Assembly: GCA_965267245.1 (NCBI GenBank)
Contig: OZ253939.1
Coordinates: 744,001-808,000, forward strand
Length of the DNA stretch: 64,000 bases
Direction of reading: 5' to 3'
Source of the DNA: JANSWY01 sp965267245
Lineage (GTDB): Bacteria; Bacteroidota; Bacteroidia; Cytophagales; Cyclobacteriaceae
The notes beneath the pieces were generated by a model that worked only from the letters and a program-made list of their open reading frames with translations, was not told the DNA's origin and made no database searches. Below, in pieces: positions 17,685-26,353 of this stretch (position 1 is its first letter; each line of letters starts with the position of its first letter). A program made the translations under genes and the position numbers.

Positions 17685-19238
17685 ATGAAACGTCTTGGTC
17701 TTACATTTATCACTTGTGTGTGGTATGTCTGCTATGCCTATTCCAATAATTTGGCAATTACTAATGCTGAGTTGATAGAAGACAATACAGTAATGGATTA
17801 TGCTCAAATCAGGTTTTCGATTTCATGGGAAAATTCCTGGAGAGATGCTGAAAATTGGGATGCCATCTGGGTTTTTATAAAATACAATGACGGTTCTGAG
17901 TGGCATCATGCGGAATTGAATTATTCTGATGGAACCAATGATGGTCATGTGGTTCCTGCAGGAGCTTCAGTTACTACCCCATCAGATGGAAAAGGGGTGT
18001 TTATCTACAGATCATCCTTAGGAAGTGGTGACAATGATTTCACAAATGTCGAGCTGAGATGGAATTACGGATTAGATGGTCTTTCAGATATTACTGGTAT
18101 GGACATTCGCATTCTGGGCATTGAAATGGTTTATGTAGCTGAAGGGAGTTTTTGGCTTGGTGATGGGAGTTCATCTGATATTCAGGGTCATTTTGAGCTG
18201 GAAACTTCAGGAGCTGCATTTGAAGTCACCTCGGAAGCAGCAATTGTATTGGGAGGTGGTGGTTCTGGGAGTTTAGGGAATAATAACGGTTCCGGTATGT
18301 CTAATAATGGTGATTTTATTCCAGCACCCTACAATACAATCTCAATGGACGATTTCAATGATACTGATTCAGAAACCCTGCCTGCTACTTACCCTAAAGG
18401 TTTCCAGGGATTCTATTGCATGAAATATGAATTGACTCAGGGTGAATATACGGTATTCCTTAATATGCTCACTTCTGATCAGTCTAATACCAGATTTGAT
18501 CCTGACCCACATAGTTCAGATGAGCCAACCGTGCGGTATAATATAACCGGCACTCATCCCAACCTGAGTACGGTTACACCACATGTACCCGCCATATATG
18601 TCGAGTATTATGATGGTGCTGCTTATGCCGATTGGGCAGGTCTGAGACCAATGACCGAGTTGGAATTTGAGAAGGCTTGTCGCGGTTTTGCAACACCTGT
18701 TGTTGGCGAGTATGCCTGGGGAACAACTAATTTAAATACTGATTTCCCAACAATAGCTAATTTGAATGCAGCTTCAGAGAATATATCAAACAACTTCAAC
18801 ACATCTGCTGGTAACGCATGGTATAATACAGTAAACTCTCTGGGTGCAGCGGTAAGAGTTGGAATATTTGCAGCGAACCCAGCCAATACCGGGAGAGAGA
18901 CATCTGGAGCTACATATTGGGGCATAATGGAAATGAGTGGTAATTGTTGGGAACGTGCTGTCACTGTTGGCCGACCTGAAGGTAGAGCTTTTGCTGGCTC
19001 ACATGGAGACGGGGAACTCAATGTGTTGGGTAATGCAACAAATGCGGATTGGCCAGGTCACTCTGGTGGTAATGGTGTAGATGATGTGATCGGTGTGGGT
19101 TACAGAGGGGCAGGTTTTCAATTCCCTTCTCCTGTCACTCTCAATATGCGGGTTTCGGCGCGGAGAATGGCCACCTCATTTTATGATATACGGTATTTTG
19201 ATGACACCATGCGAATGGTGAGAACATCTCCACATTAA
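17685..19238 (+). CDS. Secreted SUMF1/formylglycine-generating-enzyme-like protein
   Basis: The 517-residue protein has a signal peptide (MKRLGLTFITCVWYVCYAYS), a beta-rich N-terminal domain of about 130 residues, and an FGE-sulfatase (C-type-lectin-like) domain from about 145 to the end. Family marks are GFYCMKYELTQGEY, AAYADWAGLRPMTELEFEKA, GIMEMSGNCWERAV and a C-terminal FDDTMRMVRTS. The catalytic cysteine pair of true formylglycine-generating enzymes is not visible in the C-terminal part, so it is probably a binding or structural relative. It is 24 bp upstream of a T9SS cargo gene and likely shares its transcript. It could be a cell-surface protein. Confidence 0.87.
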   Translation: MKRLGLTFITCVWYVCYAYSNNLAITNAELIEDNTVMDYAQIRFSISWENSWRDAENWDAIWVFIKYNDGSEWHHAELNYSDGTNDGHVVPAGASVTTPSDGKGVFIYRSSLGSGDNDFTNVELRWNYGLDGLSDITGMDIRILGIEMVYVAEGSFWLGDGSSSDIQGHFELETSGAAFEVTSEAAIVLGGGGSGSLGNNNGSGMSNNGDFIPAPYNTISMDDFNDTDSETLPATYPKGFQGFYCMKYELTQGEYTVFLNMLTSDQSNTRFDPDPHSSDEPTVRYNITGTHPNLSTVTPHVPAIYVEYYDGAAYADWAGLRPMTELEFEKACRGFATPVVGEYAWGTTNLNTDFPTIANLNAASENISNNFNTSAGNAWYNTVNSLGAAVRVGIFAANPANTGRETSGATYWGIMEMSGNCWERAVTVGRPEGRAFAGSHGDGELNVLGNATNADWPGHSGGNGVDDVIGVGYRGAGFQFPSPVTLNMRVSARRMATSFYDIRYFDDTMRMVRTSPH

Positions 19239-19262
19239 TTTCAACCATTAAAACCTACGAAA

Positions 19263-19898
19263 ATGAATCGATTACTTTTGGCACTTACATTGATTACCTA
19301 CAGTTTAACAGGGTTAAGCCAGGGGAAATTTTTTGGAGGGGATGGCCCCTCCGCTTACACGGGGACAACCTTGACCGTTGGAGTTCCCTTGCCAGTAGAG
19401 TTATCCAACATAAAGGCCAAACAAGTTGGTAATCATATTTTGATTGAATGGCATACCTTAAGCGAATTGAACAATGATTATTTCGTTGTTGAGCGAGCTT
19501 TCTATGATGAATTTGAGAGCATTGGTAATCTTAAAGGAGCCGGGACAGTGTCTTTAGTTCAACAGTATGAATTCGCAGATAGCTCACCGCAAAGTGGAAT
19601 AAATTATTACCGTTTGAAACAAGTAGATTTTGATGGATCAACTGATTATTCCAGAATAGTGTCTGCTTCTTACATTGATGGGGAATTATCAGTTTTCCCG
19701 AATCCAACAAAAGGTGAATTTTACTTAAGTCATGAATTGTTTCATGGAAAACTTAGTCTCAGAAATACGTTGGGACAAAAAATCATTGATTTAAATCCAA
19801 CTCAAACAATTGACATCTCCACCTTTACTCCTGGTATATATATTCTGGTTGTAGCTCTGGCAGATAAACAACTTAATTTTAGAATAGTAAAGGAATAG
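19263..19898 (+). CDS. Secreted protein with type IX secretion sorting domain
   Basis: A signal peptide (MNRLLLALTLITYSLTGLSQ) is followed by a fibronectin-like domain common in Bacteroidota surface proteins (LPVELSNIKAKQVGN, LIEWHTLSELNNDYFVVERA, GINYYRLKQVDFDG) and a C-terminal T9SS type A sorting domain (VFPNPTKGEFYL through GIYILVVALADKQLNFRIVKE, residues 145-211). The protein should cross the outer membrane by the gliding-associated secretion system. The region between signal and fibronectin domain is very short, so it is nearly only the stalk and sorting parts. It follows the SUMF1-like gene by 24 bp and ends 4 bp before a convergent gene. Confidence 0.92.
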   Translation: MNRLLLALTLITYSLTGLSQGKFFGGDGPSAYTGTTLTVGVPLPVELSNIKAKQVGNHILIEWHTLSELNNDYFVVERAFYDEFESIGNLKGAGTVSLVQQYEFADSSPQSGINYYRLKQVDFDGSTDYSRIVSASYIDGELSVFPNPTKGEFYLSHELFHGKLSLRNTLGQKIIDLNPTQTIDISTFTPGIYILVVALADKQLNFRIVKE

Positions 19899-19902
19899 AA
19901 TA

Positions 19903-20199
19903 TTATTTACCTGATTTAGCACAAAGCCTAAGCTGGTGTGGACTGGTTTTTGGGATTCTTTCAATGATTGCTCTAGCTTCAAGATCTAATTTAACAGTCA
20001 CCACATACCAAAGCACTTTTCCATCAAATGAACTTGTTAATTGATCAACAGCAATATCTGACAATTCGTCGAAAGTGATAACTTGCTTTCTTTTAATGGT
20101 ATCTATTATAAATTCTTTCATGAAGTCATATCTTCTTTTAAGAATATTTACCCCTTTCTTACCCTGAGGATGTAATGTCAATATCTTCTCTTCCGTCAT
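19903..20199 (-). CDS. Small conserved protein, DUF6958-like
   Basis: The 98-residue soluble protein resembles the DUF6958 family: PQGKKGVNILKRRYDFMKE, then a winged-helix-like stretch with TFDELSDIAVDQL and LWYVVTVKLDLEARAIIERI. The layout suggests a small helical winged-helix fold that might bind DNA or protein, but no function is known. It is transcribed alone against the T9SS gene, with 4 bp between the stops. Start is the ATG at 20199, upstream of which the DNA becomes very AT-rich. Confidence 0.8.
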   Translation of the reverse strand: MTEEKILTLHPQGKKGVNILKRRYDFMKEFIIDTIKRKQVITFDELSDIAVDQLTSSFDGKVLWYVVTVKLDLEARAIIERIPKTSPHQLRLCAKSGK

Positions 20200-20392
20200 G
20201 ATTTGCTAAATGTTGTGTTTAATTCAAGACTATCCTATTCATAAATTTCCTAATTTTTACCAAAGAAATTATGATTAATTAAATTAATTGTAGGAATAAC
20301 ACGTTAATTTTATTATTCTACACTTCCGCAGAAAATAATCAATCCGTTATTTGCAATTTATAATAAATTGTGTTTTTATTAGTTATAAAATA

Positions 20393-20422
20393 ATTACGCA
20401 AAGTTTATAATTACTAATTACG
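20393..20422 (+). promoter_or_regulatory. ATTACGCA/ATTACG motif pair upstream of monooxygenase gene
   Basis: ATTACGCA at 20393-20400 and ACTAATTACG ending at 20422 sit 8-37 bp before the ATG at 20430. The same octamer is found upstream of the O-methyltransferase and, on the minus strand, of the chemoreceptor gene. Confidence 0.4.
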
Positions 20423-20429
20423 GAAAATC

Positions 20430-22001
20430 ATGGAAGAACCAAAAAAAGTCTGTGTGGTCGGCGCAGGTCTGTCTGGAATTACCACCATTAAACAACTGAA
20501 AGAGGAAGGTCACCTCGTAGTTTGCTTTGAGAAATCTGAATCTATTGGTGGGGTATTTGCCCCCAATATGCACTATGATGATCTACACTTAACGATTAGC
20601 AATTACTTTATGGCTTACTCTGATTATGTACCGAGTAAGCAAAGATTAAAATTCTGGTCAAAGAAGGAATATCTTAAATATCTTAAGGAATACATCTCGA
20701 AATTTGAGTTAGATGCCAATATTGTACTCAATACTAGCGTAGATACGATCAAACAAAACGAGGACAAATCCTGGGATGTCTCTTATACCAAAATGGGTAA
20801 AGAAGAAAACATGCAATTTGATGCAGTCGTAATTTGCTCAGGAATGTTTCAGGAACCAAAAATGCCTGAAATAGAAGGCATGGAAATGTTTGAGGGTGAA
20901 ATCATTCATTCAAAGGACTATAGAGATAAGGAATTATACCGTGGTAAAAATGTGGTTTGCATTGGTATGGGAGAAAGTTCCTCTGATATTACTTCAGAAA
21001 TTGGCTCTGTTGCCAATAAATGTATACTATCCTTAAGAAGATACCAGGCTGTAGCTCCCAGATATATGGCCTTTCAGGAGGACCCCTATTTTACAATAGA
21101 TACTTCCTGGTTAACGTCACGTATCGTCAATCGATTACCAAAGTCATTTCACCATCGATCGGCGAAGAAAATATTTAAGAAGTATTTACAAAGTAAAAAC
21201 CTTGACGTGAAAATTCGGGGCTCGTGGTTACTTCATTCAGGTAGTCCGGTTAACCAGGCAGTCACCAAGAATGAACGTGTATTCAAGCATATTGCCGATA
21301 ATGAGGTGATACCTAATATTGGTGGAATAAAGGAACTGGAAAAGAACCATGTTGTTTTCAATGACGGTACCAGGGAAAAAATTGATGCTATCATTTGCTG
21401 TACAGGATATCAACTCTCCTTCCCTTTCATTGATATTTCTATTCAAAATATGAGAGACCTGTTCAAACAGATGATAATCCCTGAGATTGGGCCTTCTCTA
21501 TCATTTATTGGGTTTGTTCGACCTCAACAGGGTGGAATTCCGGTTATTGCTGAAATGCAAGCCAGGTATTTGTCCCTTCTTCTGAGTGGTGAAAAACAAC
21601 TGCCCTCTTCTGAGGACCAAAAAATGTCAATTGAAAGTGATAGCACATTTTGGAAGAATGAATACCATGTCACGCCAAACGTCAGTGCATTGGTAAACTA
21701 TTGTCACTACATGGATTCATTGGCAAAACTGGTTGATTGTATGCCGGAGATACCATCCATATGGAAGGATCCTAAACTAAGGGTTAAATTGCTTCATGGA
21801 CCCCAATTTGCTACACAGTACCGGTTAAGAGGGCCTCATAGTCAGCCGAAAATGGCAAAGGATTTTATTCTTAGCTTTCCTTCCATTACGTCACTTGGTA
21901 AGATCATTTACCTGGAGGCATCATTGGTTTGGTGCTCAATTATGAAAGTTTTCCCTAAATGGAAATTAAGGTATCTAAGGCCATTAAACTTCAGCAAATG
22001 A
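20430..22001 (+). CDS. Flavin-containing monooxygenase-like NAD(P)/FAD oxidoreductase
   Basis: The 523-residue protein begins with a Rossmann FAD-binding motif (VCVVGAGLSGITTIKQL) and carries a second dinucleotide motif for NADPH (VVCIGMGESSSDI, about residue 180). Between them is the HSKDYRDK segment, similar to the FMO-identifying FxGxxxHxxx(Y/F) region, and later a ATG-like fingerprint IICCTGYQLSFPF. These features fit a class B flavin monooxygenase that oxygenates a soft nucleophile or performs a Baeyer-Villiger step. Its TGA overlaps the ATG of the chorismate-lyase-like gene, so both are translated together. Substrate is unknown; an aromatic product is suggested by the neighbours. Confidence 0.9.
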   Translation: MEEPKKVCVVGAGLSGITTIKQLKEEGHLVVCFEKSESIGGVFAPNMHYDDLHLTISNYFMAYSDYVPSKQRLKFWSKKEYLKYLKEYISKFELDANIVLNTSVDTIKQNEDKSWDVSYTKMGKEENMQFDAVVICSGMFQEPKMPEIEGMEMFEGEIIHSKDYRDKELYRGKNVVCIGMGESSSDITSEIGSVANKCILSLRRYQAVAPRYMAFQEDPYFTIDTSWLTSRIVNRLPKSFHHRSAKKIFKKYLQSKNLDVKIRGSWLLHSGSPVNQAVTKNERVFKHIADNEVIPNIGGIKELEKNHVVFNDGTREKIDAIICCTGYQLSFPFIDISIQNMRDLFKQMIIPEIGPSLSFIGFVRPQQGGIPVIAEMQARYLSLLLSGEKQLPSSEDQKMSIESDSTFWKNEYHVTPNVSALVNYCHYMDSLAKLVDCMPEIPSIWKDPKLRVKLLHGPQFATQYRLRGPHSQPKMAKDFILSFPSITSLGKIIYLEASLVWCSIMKVFPKWKLRYLRPLNFSK

Positions 22002-22552
22002 TTAAACTTACAAATGACAATTTGACCGGTGAACTCGGGTTATTGAGTGCATTGAGTCCGGTGCAGCAGATTATTCTTAATTGTGATGGGAGTCTTACCA
22101 GGTTGCTTGAGGTGATCTTTCAAGAGACCGTTGTAATTGATAAGTTAGTCAATGAGCTAAGAGAGGCGGAGAAGCCAATTCCGGAATTAATGATCAATCG
22201 AATGGAGCTCTTTTTGGATAGAAAAATCATTTTGAAAGGTAAGGATTCCGGTAGACCCTTTATGTACGCATCTTCAAAGATTGCTCTTGGAAACCTAACT
22301 CCCGAATTCTATGATGCTTTAATCAATTCTGGAAAGCCTATTGGGTATTTATGGGAGTTGTTCCAAATAGAAACATATAAGAGGTTGCTCTCCTGGGGTG
22401 CTGAAGCCCCAACTGAAATGATGCAACATTTCTTTAATATTTCAGCCCATGATAAGATGTTTTACAGGTCATACCTGGTTTACTCTCAGAATAACCCCAC
22501 CATGTTGATTACTGAGAAATTTCCTACCAGCTATTACAGGGAAACTATTTAG
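21998..22552 (+). CDS. Chorismate-lyase-like protein (DUF98 family)
   Basis: I start at the ATG at 21998, which forms an ATGA overlap with the monooxygenase stop; an ATG 13 codons upstream lies inside that gene. The 184-residue protein shows the DUF98/UbiC-like fold signature: LSALSPVQQIILNCDGSLTR, LLEVIFQETV, FMYASSKIAL, then GKPIGYLWEL and a C-terminal FYRSYLVY with ITEKFP. Relatives make 4-hydroxybenzoate or a similar aromatic from chorismate, or bind such compounds. With the monooxygenase and the nearby O-methyltransferase it could supply an aromatic precursor for a small-molecule pathway. A rho-independent terminator follows at 22562-22596. Confidence 0.82.
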   Translation: MIKLTNDNLTGELGLLSALSPVQQIILNCDGSLTRLLEVIFQETVVIDKLVNELREAEKPIPELMINRMELFLDRKIILKGKDSGRPFMYASSKIALGNLTPEFYDALINSGKPIGYLWELFQIETYKRLLSWGAEAPTEMMQHFFNISAHDKMFYRSYLVYSQNNPTMLITEKFPTSYYRETI

Positions 22553-22561
22553 ATGGGATAT

Positions 22562-22596
22562 AAGCACACATTGATTAGTTCAGTGTGTGCTTTTTT
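22562..22596 (+). terminator. Rho-independent terminator after chorismate-lyase-like gene
   Basis: AAGCACACA (22562-22570) and TGTGTGCTT (22584-22592) form a perfect 9-bp stem with a 13-nt loop, running into six T at 22591-22596, on the plus strand only. It lies 10 bp after the stop. Confidence 0.88.
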
Positions 22597-22599
22597 CAA

Positions 22600-24156
22600 T
22601 TAGAGTGTCTTAATCAAGGAGTTTTCTTCTTCGGAGCTTTCAGCTTCCTTCTCCTTTTTGTTCTTTTTGTCTTTTTTCTCAATGACAGGTTTTGGAACCT
22701 GGACAGTTACATCGCCAAGTTCAAAGTATGAGATAGCTTGTTTTAACTCAGCGGAGTAAGAATTTAATGTTTGTGAATTGCTTGCTACTTCTTCCGCCAC
22801 CTTGCTATTTTTCTGAACGACCATATTGAGGCTTTGTATGGCTTCATTGATTTGACTAGCCCCTATGCTTTGTTCCACACTCGCAGTTGTAATACTTCTT
22901 ACAAGAGTAGCATTCTTCTCAATCTCTGGCACCACATTCTGTAACATATCACCGGATTCATTGGCTTTTGAGAATCCTTTTTTGGATACATCATCAATTT
23001 CTACAGCAGCAACCTGACTTCTTTCAGCAAGTTTTCTAATTTCAGCGGCCACAACTGCGAAACCTCTACCATGATCACCTGCTCTGGCAGCTTCTACCGC
23101 TGCATTTAGGGCCAACAAGTTAGTTTGTCTGGCAATTTCTCCTATGATGGAGATCTTTTCGGTAATGGTTTTCATCGATTCGACCGTTTCTGAGACTACT
23201 CGATTACTCTCTCTGATTTCTTCAGCAGCTTTTACAGCGATAGATTCTGTTTCCTTAGAATTTTTATTATTCATTTCAATATTGGCCGACATTTGCTCCA
23301 TAGAAGCAGATACTTCTTCTGCTGAACTGGCCTGGTCATTTGAACCTCCCGATAATTCCTGAGAAGCAAAATTAAGCTCTTCACTACTTTTAGCAACCTG
23401 AAGGGCTGTCTTGGATACTTCCTGGATGACTACTTTGAGGTTCTCAATCATATCTTTGATCTTCCGTAAAGCGTAGGAGAATTCATCTCTACCTTTCACG
23501 GTACCCAGATGGATGTTGAGGTTTCCTGTGGCCACATTGTCGATCGCATAGTTAACAAGCTTCATTTTCTTCTTCATGTCTCTTGCTACAAACCCAACGA
23601 TAGAGTAACTAATCAGAATCACAGCTATGGAACCGTAAATAGCCAGGTTTTTAGAAAAATTAACAGTTGCCCTCACTGATGCCGTTTCACTGGCCATGAG
23701 ATTTTTTTCTCTTTGTGAAACCTGGTCCAATAAATTATCAATTGAACTAATTATACCTACAGAGGCATCACTTGAGAAGTTACCATCTGAAGTGACATCA
23801 ATATTTTGCCACATATCATGATGCCATTCTATACTATCAAGCGCCTTGATCTGCTGAGGCCTTTCAGCGAGGCTGGTTCTTAATGTATCAATATTTTTAG
23901 TGAATAACCCCCTGGCTTCAAGAAGCTTATCATAGGATTCTGGATCTTGGAGGAGAGCATAAGCATAGTTCTCTGCCTTTTCCTTTTGAATTAATAGAGA
24001 TAGATTTTTGCATTGATCAATAATCCATTGCGAATCTTTGATTTTGTCTGCGTTTTCTATTTGTGAATTGATACTGCCGAAAAGAAAGCTAATAAATATC
24101 AACATGGTAACTACCACTGCGGACGTACCACCGAAAAGTTGATGGTTTATTTTCAT
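22600..24156 (-). CDS. Methyl-accepting chemotaxis protein
   Basis: The 518-residue receptor has an N-terminal membrane segment (8-28), a periplasmic four-helix-type sensor (about 30-180), a second membrane segment (182-200), a HAMP domain (about 200-252) and a signalling domain. The hairpin tip is well conserved: ARQTNLLALNAAVEAARAGD, then HGRGFAVVAAEIRKLAERS. The C-terminus is a Lys/Glu-rich tail without a CheR-binding pentapeptide. It should report a ligand to CheA, but no chemotaxis kinase gene lies in the window. In Bacteroidota such receptors may direct gliding or other surface behaviour. The gene faces the monooxygenase operon tail and is divergent from the O-methyltransferase. Confidence 0.95.
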   Translation of the reverse strand: MKINHQLFGGTSAVVVTMLIFISFLFGSINSQIENADKIKDSQWIIDQCKNLSLLIQKEKAENYAYALLQDPESYDKLLEARGLFTKNIDTLRTSLAERPQQIKALDSIEWHHDMWQNIDVTSDGNFSSDASVGIISSIDNLLDQVSQREKNLMASETASVRATVNFSKNLAIYGSIAVILISYSIVGFVARDMKKKMKLVNYAIDNVATGNLNIHLGTVKGRDEFSYALRKIKDMIENLKVVIQEVSKTALQVAKSSEELNFASQELSGGSNDQASSAEEVSASMEQMSANIEMNNKNSKETESIAVKAAEEIRESNRVVSETVESMKTITEKISIIGEIARQTNLLALNAAVEAARAGDHGRGFAVVAAEIRKLAERSQVAAVEIDDVSKKGFSKANESGDMLQNVVPEIEKNATLVRSITTASVEQSIGASQINEAIQSLNMVVQKNSKVAEEVASNSQTLNSYSAELKQAISYFELGDVTVQVPKPVIEKKDKKNKKEKEAESSEEENSLIKTL

Positions 24157-24172
24157 AAAATAACTGGTTGCT

Positions 24173-24203
24173 GAATATTACAACATGAACTGCTGTAATA
24201 TCC
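24173..24203 (-). promoter_or_regulatory. 31-bp palindrome upstream of chemoreceptor gene
   Basis: Two 13-bp arms (24173-24185 and 24191-24203) around a 5-bp centre match at 11 of 13 positions, with the core ATATTACA / TGTAATAT perfect. It lies 17-47 bp upstream of the MCP start and could be an operator or a 5' UTR hairpin. Confidence 0.45.
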
Positions 24204-24208
24204 ATGTT

Positions 24209-24216
24209 TGCGTAAT
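24209..24216 (-). promoter_or_regulatory. ATTACGCA motif upstream of chemoreceptor gene
   Basis: TGCGTAAT on the plus strand reads ATTACGCA on the minus strand, 52 bp upstream of the MCP start. It is the same octamer as upstream of the monooxygenase and O-methyltransferase genes. Confidence 0.35.
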
Positions 24217-24362
24217 GTTTAATTAAATACTATTGTCTAAATGTAACGAATTCTTTATAAAAAACCGTTTTTTGTGAATCTATTTTAAATGTTCTTCGAA
24301 TACTGAAGATTTATGGTTATATTATAGATTAGAATCGGTCGGTCTTACGTTACTACAATATT

Positions 24363-24408
24363 ATTACGCATAAAGAAATAAACTATTTATTTAATTAAAC
24401 TAATTACG
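24363..24408 (+). promoter_or_regulatory. ATTACGCA/ATTACG motif pair upstream of O-methyltransferase
   Basis: ATTACGCA at 24363-24370 and ACTAATTACG ending at 24408 precede the ATG at 24410. The arrangement mirrors that before the monooxygenase gene at 20430, with 40 bp instead of 24 bp between the two ATTACG cores. Confidence 0.4.
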
Positions 24409-24409
24409 T

Positions 24410-25420
24410 ATGAACAATACAAATGTATCCCCCGCGGTAAAGGTCAAGTCATTAATGGTCCAGATGGTGTATTGCCGCGCACTAAGTGTCGCTGCTGAGT
24501 TAGGAATAGCGGATGAATTGGAAAATGGCGCTCTTTCTATTGAAGTATTAAGTAGGAAGCTTAATCAGGATCAGGAAGCATTGTCCAGACTAATTCGGGT
24601 ATTAGCTTCTCATGGAATATTTGAAATGAATAATGGTCTTGTTTTCAATACTGAGACCTCTGAGTTCTTGAGAACAGATGCACCGGGTTCGCAAAGGAAT
24701 TTTGCCAGAATGATGGGAAGTAGCTGGATGTGGAAAGTCTTTAATAACCTGGAGCACTCAGTTTCTACCGGTAGGTCTGCTTTTGGAGAATCTTTCCTGG
24801 GTTCCGACAATTTGTTTTTATACTTCAATCAGGTAAATCCTGAAGCCGGAAAGGTATTTAGTCAGGCCATGTCTGGTTTTTCATACACTTTTGATCAACC
24901 CATTATTGATGCCTATGATTTCAGCCAGTTTACTACGATCACTGATTTGGGTGGTGCAGAAGGAAGGTTGTTGAAGCTCATCAAAGAAAAGAACCCAGAT
25001 AGTATTGCCACTTTATTTGAACTTCCTCATGCCATACAGCAAGCTAAATCAAACGACCCTGAGCACTTGTTGAATTATGTTAATGGTGACTTTAAAGACA
25101 AGGTGTCTCCTCCTAGCGATTGCTTTATCATCAAATATTGTCTTCATAACTGGGATGATGAAAACACAATCAGCATTCTGAAGAATATCAAGAACGCCAT
25201 GAAACCAGGCTCAAAGCTTTTAATTATTGATATGCTCATTGAAAATGCTGAGCCACAGGTCTTTGAAAAATCTTTGGATATCGTGATGTTACTACTTCTT
25301 GGAGCTAAAGAAAGGACGAGAAGTGAGTTTGAAGATGTAATCAATGCGGCAGGTTTAAAATTGACCAATGTGATTAGCACCAAAAGCCCGCTAAGTATAT
25401 TGGAAGTAGAGTTGGCATAA
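24410..25420 (+). CDS. SAM-dependent O-methyltransferase (plant-type, dimerising)
   Basis: The 336-residue protein has an N-terminal winged-helix dimerisation domain (residues 10-95) and a Rossmann SAM-binding domain. The SAM motif is ITDLGGAEGRLLKLI (about 182-196), followed by ATLFELPHAI and the catalytic-region IIKYCLHNWDDE, the family's H-W-D/x general-base site. This is the acetylserotonin/caffeate O-methyltransferase type that methylates phenolic hydroxyls of small molecules. It is divergent from the chemoreceptor gene and close to the chorismate-lyase-like and monooxygenase genes with a shared upstream motif, so it may decorate an aromatic product. It ends at a convergent hairpin. Confidence 0.9.
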   Translation: MNNTNVSPAVKVKSLMVQMVYCRALSVAAELGIADELENGALSIEVLSRKLNQDQEALSRLIRVLASHGIFEMNNGLVFNTETSEFLRTDAPGSQRNFARMMGSSWMWKVFNNLEHSVSTGRSAFGESFLGSDNLFLYFNQVNPEAGKVFSQAMSGFSYTFDQPIIDAYDFSQFTTITDLGGAEGRLLKLIKEKNPDSIATLFELPHAIQQAKSNDPEHLLNYVNGDFKDKVSPPSDCFIIKYCLHNWDDENTISILKNIKNAMKPGSKLLIIDMLIENAEPQVFEKSLDIVMLLLLGAKERTRSEFEDVINAAGLKLTNVISTKSPLSILEVELA

Positions 25421-25449
25421 TAATATCATCTATTCAACTATGGTACACT

Positions 25450-25493
25450 AGCCTGATCCGATTAAAAAGTATTTACTTAATCAGGGTCAGGCT
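25450..25493. terminator. Shared hairpin between convergent genes
   Basis: AGCCTGATCCGATTAA (25450-25465) pairs with TTAATCAGGGTCAGGCT (25477-25493) except for one mismatch and one bulge, loop 11 nt. It abuts the TauE stop codon and lies 29 bp after the methyltransferase stop. There is no T-run on either side, so it may act as a weak bidirectional terminator or mRNA 3' end stabiliser. Confidence 0.55.
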
Positions 25494-26353
25494 TACTTTA
25501 GAAAGTATTTGAATAGTGTCATTCCAAATTCTGCGAGTAGCAGAAAAGTAAATCCAATCAATACCTTTTTGATACCAACAGTTCTGTTTAACCAGGAACC
25601 CAACCTTGCCCCCATTAAGATTCCTGGAAGGACCATTAACCAGAGATGTATTGGCACATCTCTTAACACAAACAAGTGCACACAGAATGGAATAAATGCT
25701 GTCATCCCCATAGTCAATATGCTATTGATGGTCGATTTGTAAGCATTGGCTTTTAAAAGAAAAGTGAGCACAAAGAACATCAGTACATCTATACCTGTAC
25801 CAATATAGCCGACCAGCATCCCTCCCACTATACCAATTAATAAAATGGAAAGAAACAATTTAAAGTCCCAGTTATAACTGTTGTTCCAGTGTAGCAGGTT
25901 ACTTTTTAAGGTTATGATGACACAAATTGCCAGACTAAGCCCAAAAAGGCTAAATATGATTTGAAGTGGTTTGATTTCAACAATTGGGTACACAAGCAGT
26001 GTGATGATGGACGTGATACTTCCTACTAATACAGATGCTAATACAATTGAGAAATTGATCGACCCCCTATCTTGCTTCATCCAGTTATATGTGCCAAATA
26101 CACCCATACCCACACACTGTGCACCTACTGAAAAAGCGACTGTCTGATTGGGAGGAACACCAAGTAACAAAAGTGCCGGGAAGAACACAATTCCGCCACC
26201 AGCTGGAGTAGACATGGCAACAGTAGCCGCCAGTATACCAACAAACGGCATGTACCAGGCATCAAGTAATTGATAAGCCGTAACTACTTCTAATTGTATT
26301 AGTAACCAGTAAAGAAATAGCAAAATCGTCAAGACTAAAATTTCAAATTTCAT
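25493..26353 (-). CDS. TauE/SafE-family sulfite exporter-like membrane protein
   Basis: The 286-residue protein has about eight membrane segments arranged as two related halves, with the repeat signature GFAGGIGSG-like stretches: AMSTPAGGGIVFFPALLLLG near residue 50 and GGMLVGYIGTGIDVLMFFV near residue 178. Family members export sulfite, sulfoacetate, taurine breakdown products or other small anions, but the substrate cannot be told from sequence. It is monocistronic, convergent with the O-methyltransferase, and 327 bp of noncoding DNA lie upstream. Confidence 0.88.
   Translation of the reverse strand: MKFEILVLTILLFLYWLLIQLEVVTAYQLLDAWYMPFVGILAATVAMSTPAGGGIVFFPALLLLGVPPNQTVAFSVGAQCVGMGVFGTYNWMKQDRGSINFSIVLASVLVGSITSIITLLVYPIVEIKPLQIIFSLFGLSLAICVIITLKSNLLHWNNSYNWDFKLFLSILLIGIVGGMLVGYIGTGIDVLMFFVLTFLLKANAYKSTINSILTMGMTAFIPFCVHLFVLRDVPIHLWLMVLPGILMGARLGSWLNRTVGIKKVLIGFTFLLLAEFGMTLFKYFLK

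Noticed and set aside
18623..19021. 132-codon minus-strand frame inside the SUMF1-like gene
   Set aside because: It is antisense to a gene with clear signal peptide and FGE-type motifs.
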